Shown here: piece by piece, positions 42,879 to 51,161 of the stretch | Position numbering within the stretch: position 1 is the stretch's first letter | How the letters are laid out: every line of letters starts with the position of its first letter | NCBI RefSeq assembly: GCF_002502735.1 | Contig: NZ_DAQC01000008.1 | Span: 62,001 to 126,000 of the forward strand | Length of the DNA: 64,000 nucleotides | Direction: 5' to 3' | Origin: Methanoregula sp. UBA64 | Lineage (GTDB): Archaea; Halobacteriota; Methanomicrobia; Methanomicrobiales; Methanospirillaceae | The notes under the pieces: generated by a model | Seen by the model: the letters and a program-made list of their open reading frames with translations, nothing else | The model's database searches: none | What the model was told of the DNA's origin: nothing | Position numbers and translations under genes: made by a program

Positions 42879-43756
42879 GATATTTTTATTCAAAGGATAC
42901 CCTTTTTGTCCGCGGGGCGTTCCGTGCCGCAAGCACCGGTATTGCCGGCGGGATCCGGGACACTCACGCGATCTTTAACCATACCGTGCCGGCCGACTGG
43001 TCGCATGACGAGCCGGAAAAAGAGATCGCCCGTATCGGCGCCATGGCCGGCTACGGGCCGGATGTTCTTGGCCTGCTCACCGCGGTCCCGATGCACACGC
43101 TCTGCGTGCTCCAGTACGATTTTATCACGGTTTTTATAACGGCCGGGATGCGGGAGCACCCGCCCAAAGGAGCCGGGACCATCAATATCATCGTATGCAG
43201 CAGCGAGGGGATGGCCGATTCGGCTCTGCTCGAAACGATCATGGTCGCGACCGAGGCAAAGGCCGAGGCGATGATCGCACTCGGGCGGGACGCCGGGACC
43301 CCGACCGATGCCGTGGTCGCTGCCTGCGAGGGAGAAGTCGTGCACCGGTACGCCGGCCGGATCGCGGAGCCGGGCCGGCGGGTCCGGGACGCGGTCTTAA
43401 AGGGTGTGCCCGGGGCCCTGCGCCGGTACGAGAGCGGTGCCGCTGGCGAACCGGCCTTTTTCATCTACAGCCGGTTCAAGGGCGAGCACTGGGTCGAATG
43501 GTCGCCCGTCAACTGCCCGTACTATCCCTGCCATTTCGCGGGCCAGCGGTGCGATTTCTGTTACTGCCCGTTCTACCCGTGCAAAGACGAGACGCTCGGC
43601 GCATGGGCCGAGAGCTCGTCGAACGGGAAGGTCTGGAACTGTTCGGGCTGCACGCTGCTCCACGAGCCCGCGGTCGCGGACTATGTGAAGAAAAATCCCG
43701 ATGCCCCGCTTAAGGAAATAAAAAAACTCGCGGGAAAAAAGAACGGGGCCCGGTAG
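42875..43756 (+). CDS. cbiZ: Adenosylcobinamide amidohydrolase CbiZ with cysteine-rich C-terminal domain
   Basis: A 293-residue protein. The CbiZ domain (MRYFYSKDTLFVRGAFRAAS... HAIFNHTVP... GAGTINIIVCSSEGMADSALLET) spans residues 1-190 and cleaves the aminopropanol side chain of salvaged cobinamide so that it re-enters corrinoid synthesis. Residues about 205-280 hold CPYYPCHFAGQRCDFCYCPF-YPC and NCSGCTLLH, a methanogen cysteine-rich domain that may bind a metal cluster or the corrinoid. Its ATG overlaps the stop of the NrdD-like gene (ATGA), an unexpected partner. Confidence 0.9.
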   Translation: MRYFYSKDTLFVRGAFRAASTGIAGGIRDTHAIFNHTVPADWSHDEPEKEIARIGAMAGYGPDVLGLLTAVPMHTLCVLQYDFITVFITAGMREHPPKGAGTINIIVCSSEGMADSALLETIMVATEAKAEAMIALGRDAGTPTDAVVAACEGEVVHRYAGRIAEPGRRVRDAVLKGVPGALRRYESGAAGEPAFFIYSRFKGEHWVEWSPVNCPYYPCHFAGQRCDFCYCPFYPCKDETLGAWAESSSNGKVWNCSGCTLLHEPAVADYVKKNPDAPLKEIKKLAGKKNGAR

Positions 43757-43770
43757 GGCACCGGAATATT

Positions 43771-44505
43771 TTAGGGAAGATTTTTGCCCGGCGGGACGGC
43801 AACCACGTACACGCGGTTCTGCATTCCCGGCGGGAAATAATGGGCATCGAACCACATGCCGTCGAACTGCCCGTAGTTCGCATACGTAACCCCGTCCACC
43901 CGGTCGTCGGCGCAGTCCGCGGAATCGGCAAAGCTGATCACATCGTCCCAGATCGTGTCCGTGCCCCGGGTATCGTAGCCGGTCACCACGACCCAGTGGC
44001 CGCCCCAGTTGATCCACTCTACCATCGTGGGGATCCCGGCGTCCAGGTTACTGCGGAGCATCTGGTACGTCCCGCCCGTGCCCCAGGTTGCGTTCCACCC
44101 CCGGCTCTTAAACCACGAGACGATCTGTACCGGGGTCGTGCCGTTCTTTGAGGTATTCATCTCGCGGGCAACCGCGATCTCTTCTGCATCGGTGTTCGGG
44201 AGCGGCATGCCGTAGTACGAGAGCACGGTCATGGACGCGACCGGCCCGCAGGTGTAGTTCGTGACCTGCTGCCGGTAGCTCTTGAGAGGGATGACCGTGA
44301 GGTGGTCGTTTGATTTCAGGGTATCGAAGTCGATCCCGGTATAATACCGTGGAGCGGGAAGCGACGGGTTGTCGAGGCCGTAGGTGATATTGCCGGAAAC
44401 GGTTGTGTCACCACGGTGCCGGTACTCCCCGAGAAATTCCGCTGCCCCGAAAAGAACAAGGATCAGGATCGCAAGAACGATCAGTGCACGCCGGGTTTTT
44501 TCCAT
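43771..44505 (-). CDS. Membrane-anchored C39-like cysteine protease
   Basis: A 244-residue protein: one N-terminal membrane segment (ALIVLAILILVLFGAAEFL), then a papain-like C39_2 domain with the oxyanion Gln and catalytic Cys in RQQVTNYTCGPVASMTVL (near residue 90) and the catalytic His in NWGGHWVVVTGYD (near 175). It would face outside the cell. C39 domains usually cleave leader peptides of exported peptides; here no exporter is attached, so it is a free protease or a bacteriocin-like processing enzyme. The ATG at 44505 is chosen for the normal signal anchor. Confidence 0.85.
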   Translation of the reverse strand: MEKTRRALIVLAILILVLFGAAEFLGEYRHRGDTTVSGNITYGLDNPSLPAPRYYTGIDFDTLKSNDHLTVIPLKSYRQQVTNYTCGPVASMTVLSYYGMPLPNTDAEEIAVAREMNTSKNGTTPVQIVSWFKSRGWNATWGTGGTYQMLRSNLDAGIPTMVEWINWGGHWVVVTGYDTRGTDTIWDDVISFADSADCADDRVDGVTYANYGQFDGMWFDAHYFPPGMQNRVYVVAVPPGKNLP

Positions 44506-44665
44506 GAGTATCTCACTTCCGGCGCATTGGGCGCCGGAGGTAATGAAAGCAGCCGGTTTCGATCGCATGCCCGAACCGTACCGGTACCGGCCATGAACCT
44601 TCGGCAGGGAACGGAAACGGACAAAAACCTTTCCGGGGTGCGGGAACGGGACGAAAAAAGAGAGA

Positions 44666-44860
44666 TTATTCCTTGATCCCGAGTGCCTTTAAGAGCTCGG
44701 GGAGGGGAATGCCGTGGGCCTCGGCGGCTTCGCGGATGGTCTCGCCGCGGGCGATCGCACAGCCGACACAGCCCATGCCGAACTTGAAAAGGGCCTCGGT
44801 TGCCTCGGGTTTTGCCTGGAGAAGATCGTAGATCGTAGAGTCTGCGGTTAATTCAGCCAT
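44666..44860 (-). CDS. DUF1858 disulfide-domain protein
   Basis: A 64-residue protein: TADSTIYDLLQAKPEATEAL, then the redox pair GMGCVGCAIA and helix IREAAEAHGIPLPELL. DUF1858 is found alone or next to hybrid-cluster proteins and is thought to act as a small redox switch. It diverges from the RPA gene. Confidence 0.92.
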   Translation of the reverse strand: MAELTADSTIYDLLQAKPEATEALFKFGMGCVGCAIARGETIREAAEAHGIPLPELLKALGIKE

Positions 44861-44951
44861 ACTACACTTAGTTCATGTGCCGGCTCATAAACCTCACCAT
44901 CCCGGAGTTTCATTTCGGTAAGCATCAATACTTTCGCGGCGCACGCTGTCT

Positions 44952-44962
44952 GCTATATAACA
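44952..44962 (+). promoter_or_regulatory. TATA box of the RPA operon
   Basis: CTATATAACAA lies 36-46 nt upstream of the RPA start codon, leaving a short leader with a GGAGATG ribosome site directly before the ATG. This is one of the clearest archaeal promoters in the window. Confidence 0.65.
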
Positions 44963-44997
44963 AAACGCAATGCGACAGTACGTTTGGAGATGTACGA

Positions 44998-46248
44998 ATG
45001 GATTATTCCGAAGTCACTGACAGAATCTCCCGAAAGTTCTCTAAGTCCGGCCATGAGATCGACCGGCAGAAAGTCGAAGGCAAACTGCGCAGGCTCATCG
45101 AGGAGTTCGGCGTCCAGCCGGCCGAGGCCGAGCGCAGCGTGACAAACGAGCTCAACAAGGAGTTCGGTATTGCTCCTGTCGCGGGAGCCGGGGCTGTTAC
45201 CCCGGGCGGCGGGGCTACCGAGGAAAAGAAGGTTGCAGCAATCCAGTCAGGCGACTGGGTGACCTTAACCGGGAAAGTGGTTTCCCTCTCTGCGCCCGTA
45301 TCGCCGGCAATTGCCCAGAACGGGATCATTGCCGACGAGTCGGGCGGGATACGGTTTGTGGTCTGGGCAAAGAGCAATGCCCCGAAGATGGAGGAGGGAA
45401 AGTGGTACAAACTCGAATCCGCGGTTGCGGACGAGTACAAGGGCGTCACCAACCTCAAGGTCCACTCGGGCACGACCATTACAGCAGTTGATACCACCGA
45501 ACCGCTCATCCCGGCGCCGGTGCCGGTCAAGGACCTAAAGCCCGGCGTTGCGAGTGTCCGGGCAAAGGTGGTGCAGGAATGGGATACGACCCATGACCGG
45601 ATGCTCCAGTCGGGGCTTCTGGGCGACGAGACCGGCACGATCAAGTTCGTGATCTGGAAGGAGCAGGGCAAGGAGAAACTCGTGCCCGGTTCGGTGTACT
45701 CGATCTTCTATGCACAGGCCGACGAGTTCAACGAGCGGCTCTCGCTCAACATCACCGGCGCAACGATCATGCAGGAGGAAGGCGATATCCAGACTGCGGG
45801 CGGGTCCGGCGATGCCGAGGTCCGCGGCGCTATCGTCCACATTGCGCCGGGCTCCGGCATCATCAAGCGCTGCCCGGTGGCGGGCTGCAACCGGGCCCTC
45901 TCCCGGCAGAACTACTGCCCGATCCACGAGATCCAGAACGATTTTGCCTACGATCTGCGGATCAAGGGCTGGCTGGATGACGGCGAGAAGACGCACAACC
46001 TGCTTTTGAAGCGCGATACGGTCGAGGCCCTCACGGGCATGACGCTCGACCAGGCAAAAGAGATCGCGGAGAACAATCCGCTCGGGATGGACGAAGTATT
46101 CCTCCAGATGCGGGAGAAAGTGCTCGGCCGGTACGTGACCTGCAAGGGCCGCGAGATCGAGAACCGGCTGCTCGCTAACTCCTGCGAGAAAGTAGCATTC
46201 GATTCATCGGAGCACACGAAGCTGCTCAACCGGGCCGGGGGTGCGTAA
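44998..46248 (+). CDS. rpa: Replication protein A, large subunit
   Basis: A 416-residue single-strand DNA-binding protein. After a helical N-terminus come OB folds: GDWVTLTGKVVSLSAPVSPA (residues about 80-170), VASVRAKVVQEWDT (about 185-275) and AEVRGAIVHIAPGSGIIKRC (about 290-400). A zinc finger CPVAGCNRALSRQNYCPIHE sits in the last. It coats ssDNA in replication and repair. The ATG at 44998 has a good ribosome site and TATA box; upstream open codons are leader. The next gene is its known partner. Confidence 0.95.
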   Translation: MDYSEVTDRISRKFSKSGHEIDRQKVEGKLRRLIEEFGVQPAEAERSVTNELNKEFGIAPVAGAGAVTPGGGATEEKKVAAIQSGDWVTLTGKVVSLSAPVSPAIAQNGIIADESGGIRFVVWAKSNAPKMEEGKWYKLESAVADEYKGVTNLKVHSGTTITAVDTTEPLIPAPVPVKDLKPGVASVRAKVVQEWDTTHDRMLQSGLLGDETGTIKFVIWKEQGKEKLVPGSVYSIFYAQADEFNERLSLNITGATIMQEEGDIQTAGGSGDAEVRGAIVHIAPGSGIIKRCPVAGCNRALSRQNYCPIHEIQNDFAYDLRIKGWLDDGEKTHNLLLKRDTVEALTGMTLDQAKEIAENNPLGMDEVFLQMREKVLGRYVTCKGREIENRLLANSCEKVAFDSSEHTKLLNRAGGA

Positions 46249-46854
46249 ATGAGCGCGAACCCCTCGGAAATGGGCGGCGGCCGGCGCGAAGGCAGCTTCG
46301 AGCGCGAGCCCGCACGCCGGGTCTTTGCCGCAGAGCTCCGCGAGTGCCGGTACCAGTTCAAGGACGGCACCGATGAGAAGAGCCCGACGTTTGTGCTCTT
46401 ACCCACGGGCGAGCGCAGTAACCGGATCTTCATTGTCGGGACGCTGACCGAGAAGACCCGGCAAGGCGAGCAGAACGTCTTTTACCGGGGCCGGGTGATC
46501 GACCCGACCGGTACGTTCTTTGTGATGGCGGGAAGCTACCAGCCCGAGGCCATGCAGCAACTGGCAAAGATCGAGGCCCCGGCCTTTGTCGCAGTCATAG
46601 GAAAGCCGAACCTGTACCAGAAGCCGGACGGTTCGTATCTCGTCTCCGTCCGGGTCGAATCGATCACGGTCGTGGACAAGGACACCCGGGATCTCTGGAC
46701 GCTCGATGCGGCCGAAAGAACCCTCGACCGGCTCGATGCGCTCAGGGAGGGCACGAGCCCGGACATCGTCAAGGCAAAAGAGCAGTACCCCATTGTAGAC
46801 CCGGTCGTGTACCGGAAGATGGTGTACGATGCGCTGGCGCAGATTAAGATGTAA
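46249..46854 (+). CDS. RPA-associated protein (COG3390 family)
   Basis: A 201-residue protein with one OB fold (NRIFIVGTLTEKTRQGEQNV, YRGRVIDPTGTFFVMAG) and a helical C-terminus. It starts directly after the RPA stop with no gap, as is typical of rpa-rpap operons in euryarchaea, and is thought to form a complex with RPA on ssDNA. Confidence 0.92.
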   Translation: MSANPSEMGGGRREGSFEREPARRVFAAELRECRYQFKDGTDEKSPTFVLLPTGERSNRIFIVGTLTEKTRQGEQNVFYRGRVIDPTGTFFVMAGSYQPEAMQQLAKIEAPAFVAVIGKPNLYQKPDGSYLVSVRVESITVVDKDTRDLWTLDAAERTLDRLDALREGTSPDIVKAKEQYPIVDPVVYRKMVYDALAQIKM

Positions 46855-46989
46855 AATTTTTTGAAGCAAACGTTTCTCATATTGACGGAGACAGATCTTT
46901 GTAAAAAAATAAAATCCCGATCAAAATATCCTGATTTTGATAGTTAAGTTTTTTTAAAGTCTTTGATCATTATAAAAAAATTGGATTAA

Positions 46990-47742
46990 TCAATCTTTAT
47001 TTTGTATATCCTGCTGTGCCAATTCGGTAAGCATTTGAGAATTAAATTGGATCCATTCTTCCGATTCATATTCGTTGTGTAACTGATCGGTAACAAATCC
47101 CTTTAATTCTAAAACTTCACCCACAAGATTTTTTTTGTTTAGAATTATTTTATCCCCAATAAGTTCGAGAACCTCCCAAAGCTCTTTACGATCATTTTGT
47201 GCATTTCCTGGATTTACAATGGATGCCATAAAGGGCTTTATTTTCGGCATTACTATCTCCGTAACGGGAAGATCTAGAGTATAACTCAAATTATTTAATG
47301 TAGGATTTTTATTTGCCGGTTTTTTTGGTTTGGGTGGAAGATCATATGGAGGTTCTTCATCAAAGTCAATAATAATCCCATTTTTTGTTTTTACACCACA
47401 TTTATCCAAATAGATTGTCTTTCCACCGGTGTTTACAATTGATACCTCAAAAAAATGAAATTTGTCTTTTTCAATAAATTTCAAATCTACTATAGCGTCC
47501 GTTCGATTCTCATACCGACCAATAATAAAACTAATTACGACAAGAACAAGCGTAATCACAGAAATGCTTGCAACAATATTTCCAGTGTAGTAAAAAATGC
47601 ATATAAAAAGAATAAGTGAGACAATAATCGAGCCTATTATTTGAAGCAGGTATTTTGGTATTGAATGCTTTCCATTTAGAGAGAAATTACAAATTTTCTT
47701 TCGTGCAACTTTCATATTTTCAGCAATACTTTTCAGATCCAT
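46990..47742 (-). CDS. AT-rich membrane protein of unknown function
   Basis: A 250-residue protein starting MDLKSIAENMKVARKKI. Two membrane segments (IIGSIIVSLILFICIFYY and VASISVITLVLVVISFIIG, residues about 35-80) are followed by a soluble beta-rich domain (FFEVSIVNTGGKTIYLDKCG), which resembles the outer domain of abi-like or SMODS-associated membrane proteins only in layout. Composition is much richer in A/T than the flanks, so transfer is likely. An ATG at 47748 would add two residues. The upstream region carries GC-rich repeats shared with the other AT-rich gene at 2084. Confidence 0.75.
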   Translation of the reverse strand: MDLKSIAENMKVARKKICNFSLNGKHSIPKYLLQIIGSIIVSLILFICIFYYTGNIVASISVITLVLVVISFIIGRYENRTDAIVDLKFIEKDKFHFFEVSIVNTGGKTIYLDKCGVKTKNGIIIDFDEEPPYDLPPKPKKPANKNPTLNNLSYTLDLPVTEIVMPKIKPFMASIVNPGNAQNDRKELWEVLELIGDKIILNKKNLVGEVLELKGFVTDQLHNEYESEEWIQFNSQMLTELAQQDIQNKD

Positions 47743-48371
47743 AACCAACGAGAATTATGTGAGTCTCAATATAAATTCCGGTGGTCCCGGGGTGTGAAAG
47801 TAAAAACGATTCCTCCCGCCGCCCCCGAAGGGACGCCCCCGCGGCGGGCCGAACGGTGATCTCAGTAACTCCCCGCCCAGCGAGGCCCCGACGAGGCGGC
47901 CGAGCGACCCCCGTCAGGGGGTGGGATCCCTCGTTTTGATCCATGGATAGATAGACTCAGTACCTACTCTTTTCCCTCCCAATCCGGGTCCAATCCGGCC
48001 CCCGATTCCCCGTTTCCGGACAGTCAATACAGTCTCCAGTGGAAACCGTGTCCACGCTCATAGAAAAATCCAATATAATCGCGTATTTTCAAAAAATAGC
48101 CGTTTTAATCGGGATTAGACCGTGCAATTTAGCGGGCTTCCTGCGGCCGCGAAAACCGGGATCGATAGATTGGTCATCCGGCCCTGAGATCGGCCGCGGG
48201 AAGGGCATTATGGGCCGTTTCCCGGAAAAGCGACATTTGCGGTTTTCCGGGGAATCGGGACGCAGAATACGGCGCAATCCTGACCTCTCCCTTCTCCCCG
48301 GGAAAAGACCGGACCGGGACAAGCCCTGATAATCGGATTCCTCATCGGTTCCCGGGAAAATGAAGGTGTCT
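47743..48371. other. Gene-free region with GC-rich palindromes
   Basis: No gene is supported, although short open frames exist on both strands at about 48039-48329. CCCGCCG (47815-47821) pairs with CGGCGGG (47842-47848), and ACCCCC (47907-47912) pairs with GGGGGT (47917-47922). The second hairpin lies inside the 31-bp repeat shared with 2618-2648. The rest (47950-48370) is mixed sequence with no structure I can name. Confidence 0.5.
47895..47925. repeat. GC-rich interspersed repeat, copy 2
   Basis: GGCGGCCGAGCGACCCCC and the following bases to GGTGGG match 2618-2648 over 31 nt. This copy is the more symmetric one, with an internal ACCCCC/GGGGGT hairpin, and lies about 150 nt upstream of the AT-rich gene 46990-47742. 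Confidence 0.5.
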
Positions 48372-49295
48372 TCAGATCTCCCGGTCGCAGACCACAGCAG
48401 CCGCCCCGGTATCCGGGTACGTCATGATAACCATGAGCCGGACAGGAACCGTGCTGTTTCCCGCCGCATCGATCCCCGATATCGTTGCTGTTGCCCCTTC
48501 ACGGTACGCGAGACCCGCCGGGGGATCGATCGTATCGGCCCGGCCCGATGCATTTATTGAATCCTGGCTTCCCACCTGAACTCCGCCAAGCGTTATGCGT
48601 TCAACGTACGGGGCGGTCACAAACGTTGCCCGCAGGTCCGGGTGCATAACAAGAGAGATTGAGTCCGGTCCCGTGCGGGTTGCGACCACGTTATCATTGA
48701 ACAGATATCCTGCCGGCTGGCCCCAGACAAGACCGGCACTTGTCCCGGCATAGAGACCCAAAGGCGGCAGGATCACGATCGCAAGAAAAATGGCCGCCAT
48801 GATCCCGTGGATTTTTAATTTTGCCGGATTCTTGTGCAGTCCACCGGCCGTTCCCGGGTCCGGCCCGTGCGCAGACCGGGGCTCGCGGAATTCCGCACAG
48901 ACTGCCGGGAGGATCACCGATGCCCCGAAAATTCCCATCCATTGCGCAGAGCTCAGCAGGAATGCCGAGGTCCCGGTCAGGATCTCAAGGAACGTGATAA
49001 TTCCAAAAAATACCAGAGCCGTCACAATCCCGGAGATCATGCCGGCAATCCAGAGCCATGAACGGTCTGCCGCACCGGACCGTTCGCCCACCAAAAGACC
49101 GGCAAGCGCTAGGGCCACGGAGAAGTACAGGATCAGATGAAGCCCGTAATACCCGGAAAACCAGCGGGCCTCCGGGAGCAGAACCTGCCACAGCCACGTG
49201 AGGAAAAGGTAGCCTGCCGCGAGAGCCGCACCGCTGATGCAGCCGAAGATGAGCGTTTGCCGTACGGGTAGCCGCAATTTTTGTTCCGTATCCAT
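48372..49295 (-). CDS. Polytopic membrane protein with outer beta domain
   Basis: A 307-residue protein. Four hydrophobic segments lie in residues 10-135, a fifth near residue 165-185 (MAAIFLAIVILPPLGLYAG), and the last 120 residues are an external beta-rich domain with sequence such as ISLVMHPDLRATFVTAPYVE and PVRLMVIMTYPDTGAAAVV. The end resembles the pilin-like DUF1628/archaeal-type-IV-pilin outer domains only loosely. Function unknown; its start is divergent from the secreted protein gene 49471-50829. Confidence 0.75.
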   Translation of the reverse strand: MDTEQKLRLPVRQTLIFGCISGAALAAGYLFLTWLWQVLLPEARWFSGYYGLHLILYFSVALALAGLLVGERSGAADRSWLWIAGMISGIVTALVFFGIITFLEILTGTSAFLLSSAQWMGIFGASVILPAVCAEFREPRSAHGPDPGTAGGLHKNPAKLKIHGIMAAIFLAIVILPPLGLYAGTSAGLVWGQPAGYLFNDNVVATRTGPDSISLVMHPDLRATFVTAPYVERITLGGVQVGSQDSINASGRADTIDPPAGLAYREGATATISGIDAAGNSTVPVRLMVIMTYPDTGAAAVVCDREI

Positions 49296-49470
49296 ATGCC
49301 TCTTTAAAGATCCCGGGCGGGAGAGTGGAAATAATTACCGGCCTGTACCGGTGGCCCCTCCCGATACAGAATTCCGTCAAGCAGCCGCACCGGCCAATCC
49401 GTAAAGAACCGGCCCATAACGAATATAATATCCCGGGCCAACGTTAGCCTGACCACGTTTCACTCACGGG

Positions 49471-50829
49471 TTGGGACGGATAAACACGAAAAAAACCATA
49501 ACCACCACGGGTATCCACCTCCTGCTTGCCGCACTCCTGGTAATTTTTGCCGGCTGCATCGCAGACAAGCCGCAGGCAAACATAACGCCGGCCTCGTCCG
49601 CAGCAAATACCACCACTTCCCAAACGCCGGGAACCGTAACAAGCCCGGTCCAGGCAACGATAACGCCAACGCTCACCGCAACGCCATCGCCAGCCGCCAA
49701 CATCGCCTCGTTCTCGGACCACGGATCTTTTAACGTCCTGCGGGGCAAATCGTTCACGATCACCGGCACCATGCCCGATAAAACGATGACGACCGTGCAG
49801 GTCTGGCTGCTGAACGGCAGCATCTCCACCGTGCTCGTGCCGGTACAACCTGACGGGACCTTCTCGGTAACGCTCGATGCCGGCACAACCGCGGCCCTTG
49901 GCAGGAATTTTACTTCGGCAATCATCGCCCAGTACCCGGCCCCGCCCGATCGTTTCGCGGTAAACTACGACCCGGCCTCCGGGCAGATCACCGGGTCAGC
50001 GGTCCCGGACAGGATCCTCAAAGGAGTAAACGATAAACAGTACTATCCCACAACACAGCAGGATTACCTCTGCCAGGCGATCGACTCCCCTGGCACGAAC
50101 AACTCGTGCACCGTGACATTCTTAAACGGAGTCGATGCCTGGCTCGACATTGCGCCCATCCTGCCGGGGCCGCCCGGGACCATGACCGTCTCCGGCACCA
50201 CCAGCCTGCCGGCCGGGACACCGCTTTCCATCGATGTCATCACGGTCAACACGCACCCGACAACTCGGGAATATGACAGTTCTCACGAGATCGCAGGAGG
50301 GACCGCTGTCGTTACCGCGGGGACGGACGGGACCAACCATTATTCCGGCACGGTCAACACGTCCCTGCTTAACACCGGCAGGTATTCTGTCAGAGTATCG
50401 ACGGGTGATGATAACCTTCAGGCCGATGCAAGCACGTATGCGGACATTATCGCACCCACTTCCACAACGTCCTGCACCAAAAACGAGATCAACTGGTCGG
50501 AGCTCGCCCTTCCCGCACTCCAGGTAAACGGGAGCCTCCAGCCGGTCCTCCTTGCCGGGGAAATCAAAATTGTTCCGCCCGGGAATTCGACGCAGAACAA
50601 CGAGGTGCCGTACGGCACGATCATCGACTGCGGAGCGGGCGGGATCTGCCGGGTGTTCGATTCGTCCGGTATACAGTTCCTCACAGCATACGATTCAAAC
50701 GAGATGCACCAGATGGAAGTCCCAAACGGCGCGATGATCGACTCTGCATCCGGGGGCAATGCTACCGTCATCAGCCTGAACGGGACCGTGGTTTTGACAA
50801 AGATCAATGAATGCGCAAACGGGAACTGA
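49471..50829 (+). CDS. Secreted lipoprotein with Ig-like domains
   Basis: A 452-residue protein with signal peptide KKTITTTGIHLLLAALLVIFAGC (lipobox FAG|C), a Thr/Pro-rich linker and two beta-sandwich regions: FTITGTMPDKTMTTVQVWLL (residues about 90-175) and TSLPAGTPLSIDVITVNTHP (about 230-330). The last 110 residues (GEIKIVPPGNSTQNNEVPYG ... FDSSGIQF) resemble a FecR-like strand pattern. The likely start is TTG at 49471. A surface protein of unknown role. Confidence 0.75.
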   Translation: MGRINTKKTITTTGIHLLLAALLVIFAGCIADKPQANITPASSAANTTTSQTPGTVTSPVQATITPTLTATPSPAANIASFSDHGSFNVLRGKSFTITGTMPDKTMTTVQVWLLNGSISTVLVPVQPDGTFSVTLDAGTTAALGRNFTSAIIAQYPAPPDRFAVNYDPASGQITGSAVPDRILKGVNDKQYYPTTQQDYLCQAIDSPGTNNSCTVTFLNGVDAWLDIAPILPGPPGTMTVSGTTSLPAGTPLSIDVITVNTHPTTREYDSSHEIAGGTAVVTAGTDGTNHYSGTVNTSLLNTGRYSVRVSTGDDNLQADASTYADIIAPTSTTSCTKNEINWSELALPALQVNGSLQPVLLAGEIKIVPPGNSTQNNEVPYGTIIDCGAGGICRVFDSSGIQFLTAYDSNEMHQMEVPNGAMIDSASGGNATVISLNGTVVLTKINECANGN

Positions 50830-50830
50830 C

Positions 50831-50837
50831 TTTTTTT
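50831..50837 (+). terminator. T-run terminator after the lipoprotein gene
   Basis: Seven T directly after the stop codon region of 49471-50829 on the coding strand. Confidence 0.45.
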
Positions 50838-50959
50838 ACCGGTCGGGATCCTCTTTTCCCGGTGAAATTTTTATTTTTCGGCATTGAAAAAAAGTCACTT
50901 CATGGTGACCTGGCACTGCCGGCCCATAAAAACCCTGCCGTAAATGCAGGACCCCCCAC

Positions 50960-51082
50960 AGGGTCGCATGGTGCATTTTTGTAAAACAGGCCCGGAAAAT
51001 ATCGCTGCCCGAGCCAGTTTTCCGACGTAAATTTCCCGGCCGCACCGGATCCATCAAAAACACTTTTGCACCATGCGGCCCT
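50960..51082 (+). repeat. Inverted-repeat leader element, copy C
   Basis: The arms AGGGTCGCATGGTGCA (50960-50975) and 51067-51082 are inverse complements over 16 nt with one mismatch. GACG at 51024-51027 lies 49 nt after the left arm and 43 nt before the right arm core, the same spacing as in copies A and B. An internal CGGAAAA/TTTTCCG pair can also form. The right end is 79 nt before the start of a SAM-dependent methyltransferase gene. A GCAGGACCCCCC segment just outside the left arm is shared with copy B. Confidence 0.7.
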
Positions 51083-51161
51083 CTCATGCCACCCGGACCC
51101 GGGCACCGGGCAACAACCTCTTCACCTTGTACCACCCAATCAGAATTACCTGGAACCTGTC

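Noticed and set aside
48039..48329. Overlapping short frames on both strands
   Set aside because: Both are Arg/Pro-rich by-products of GC-rich sequence; neither has a promoter or family.
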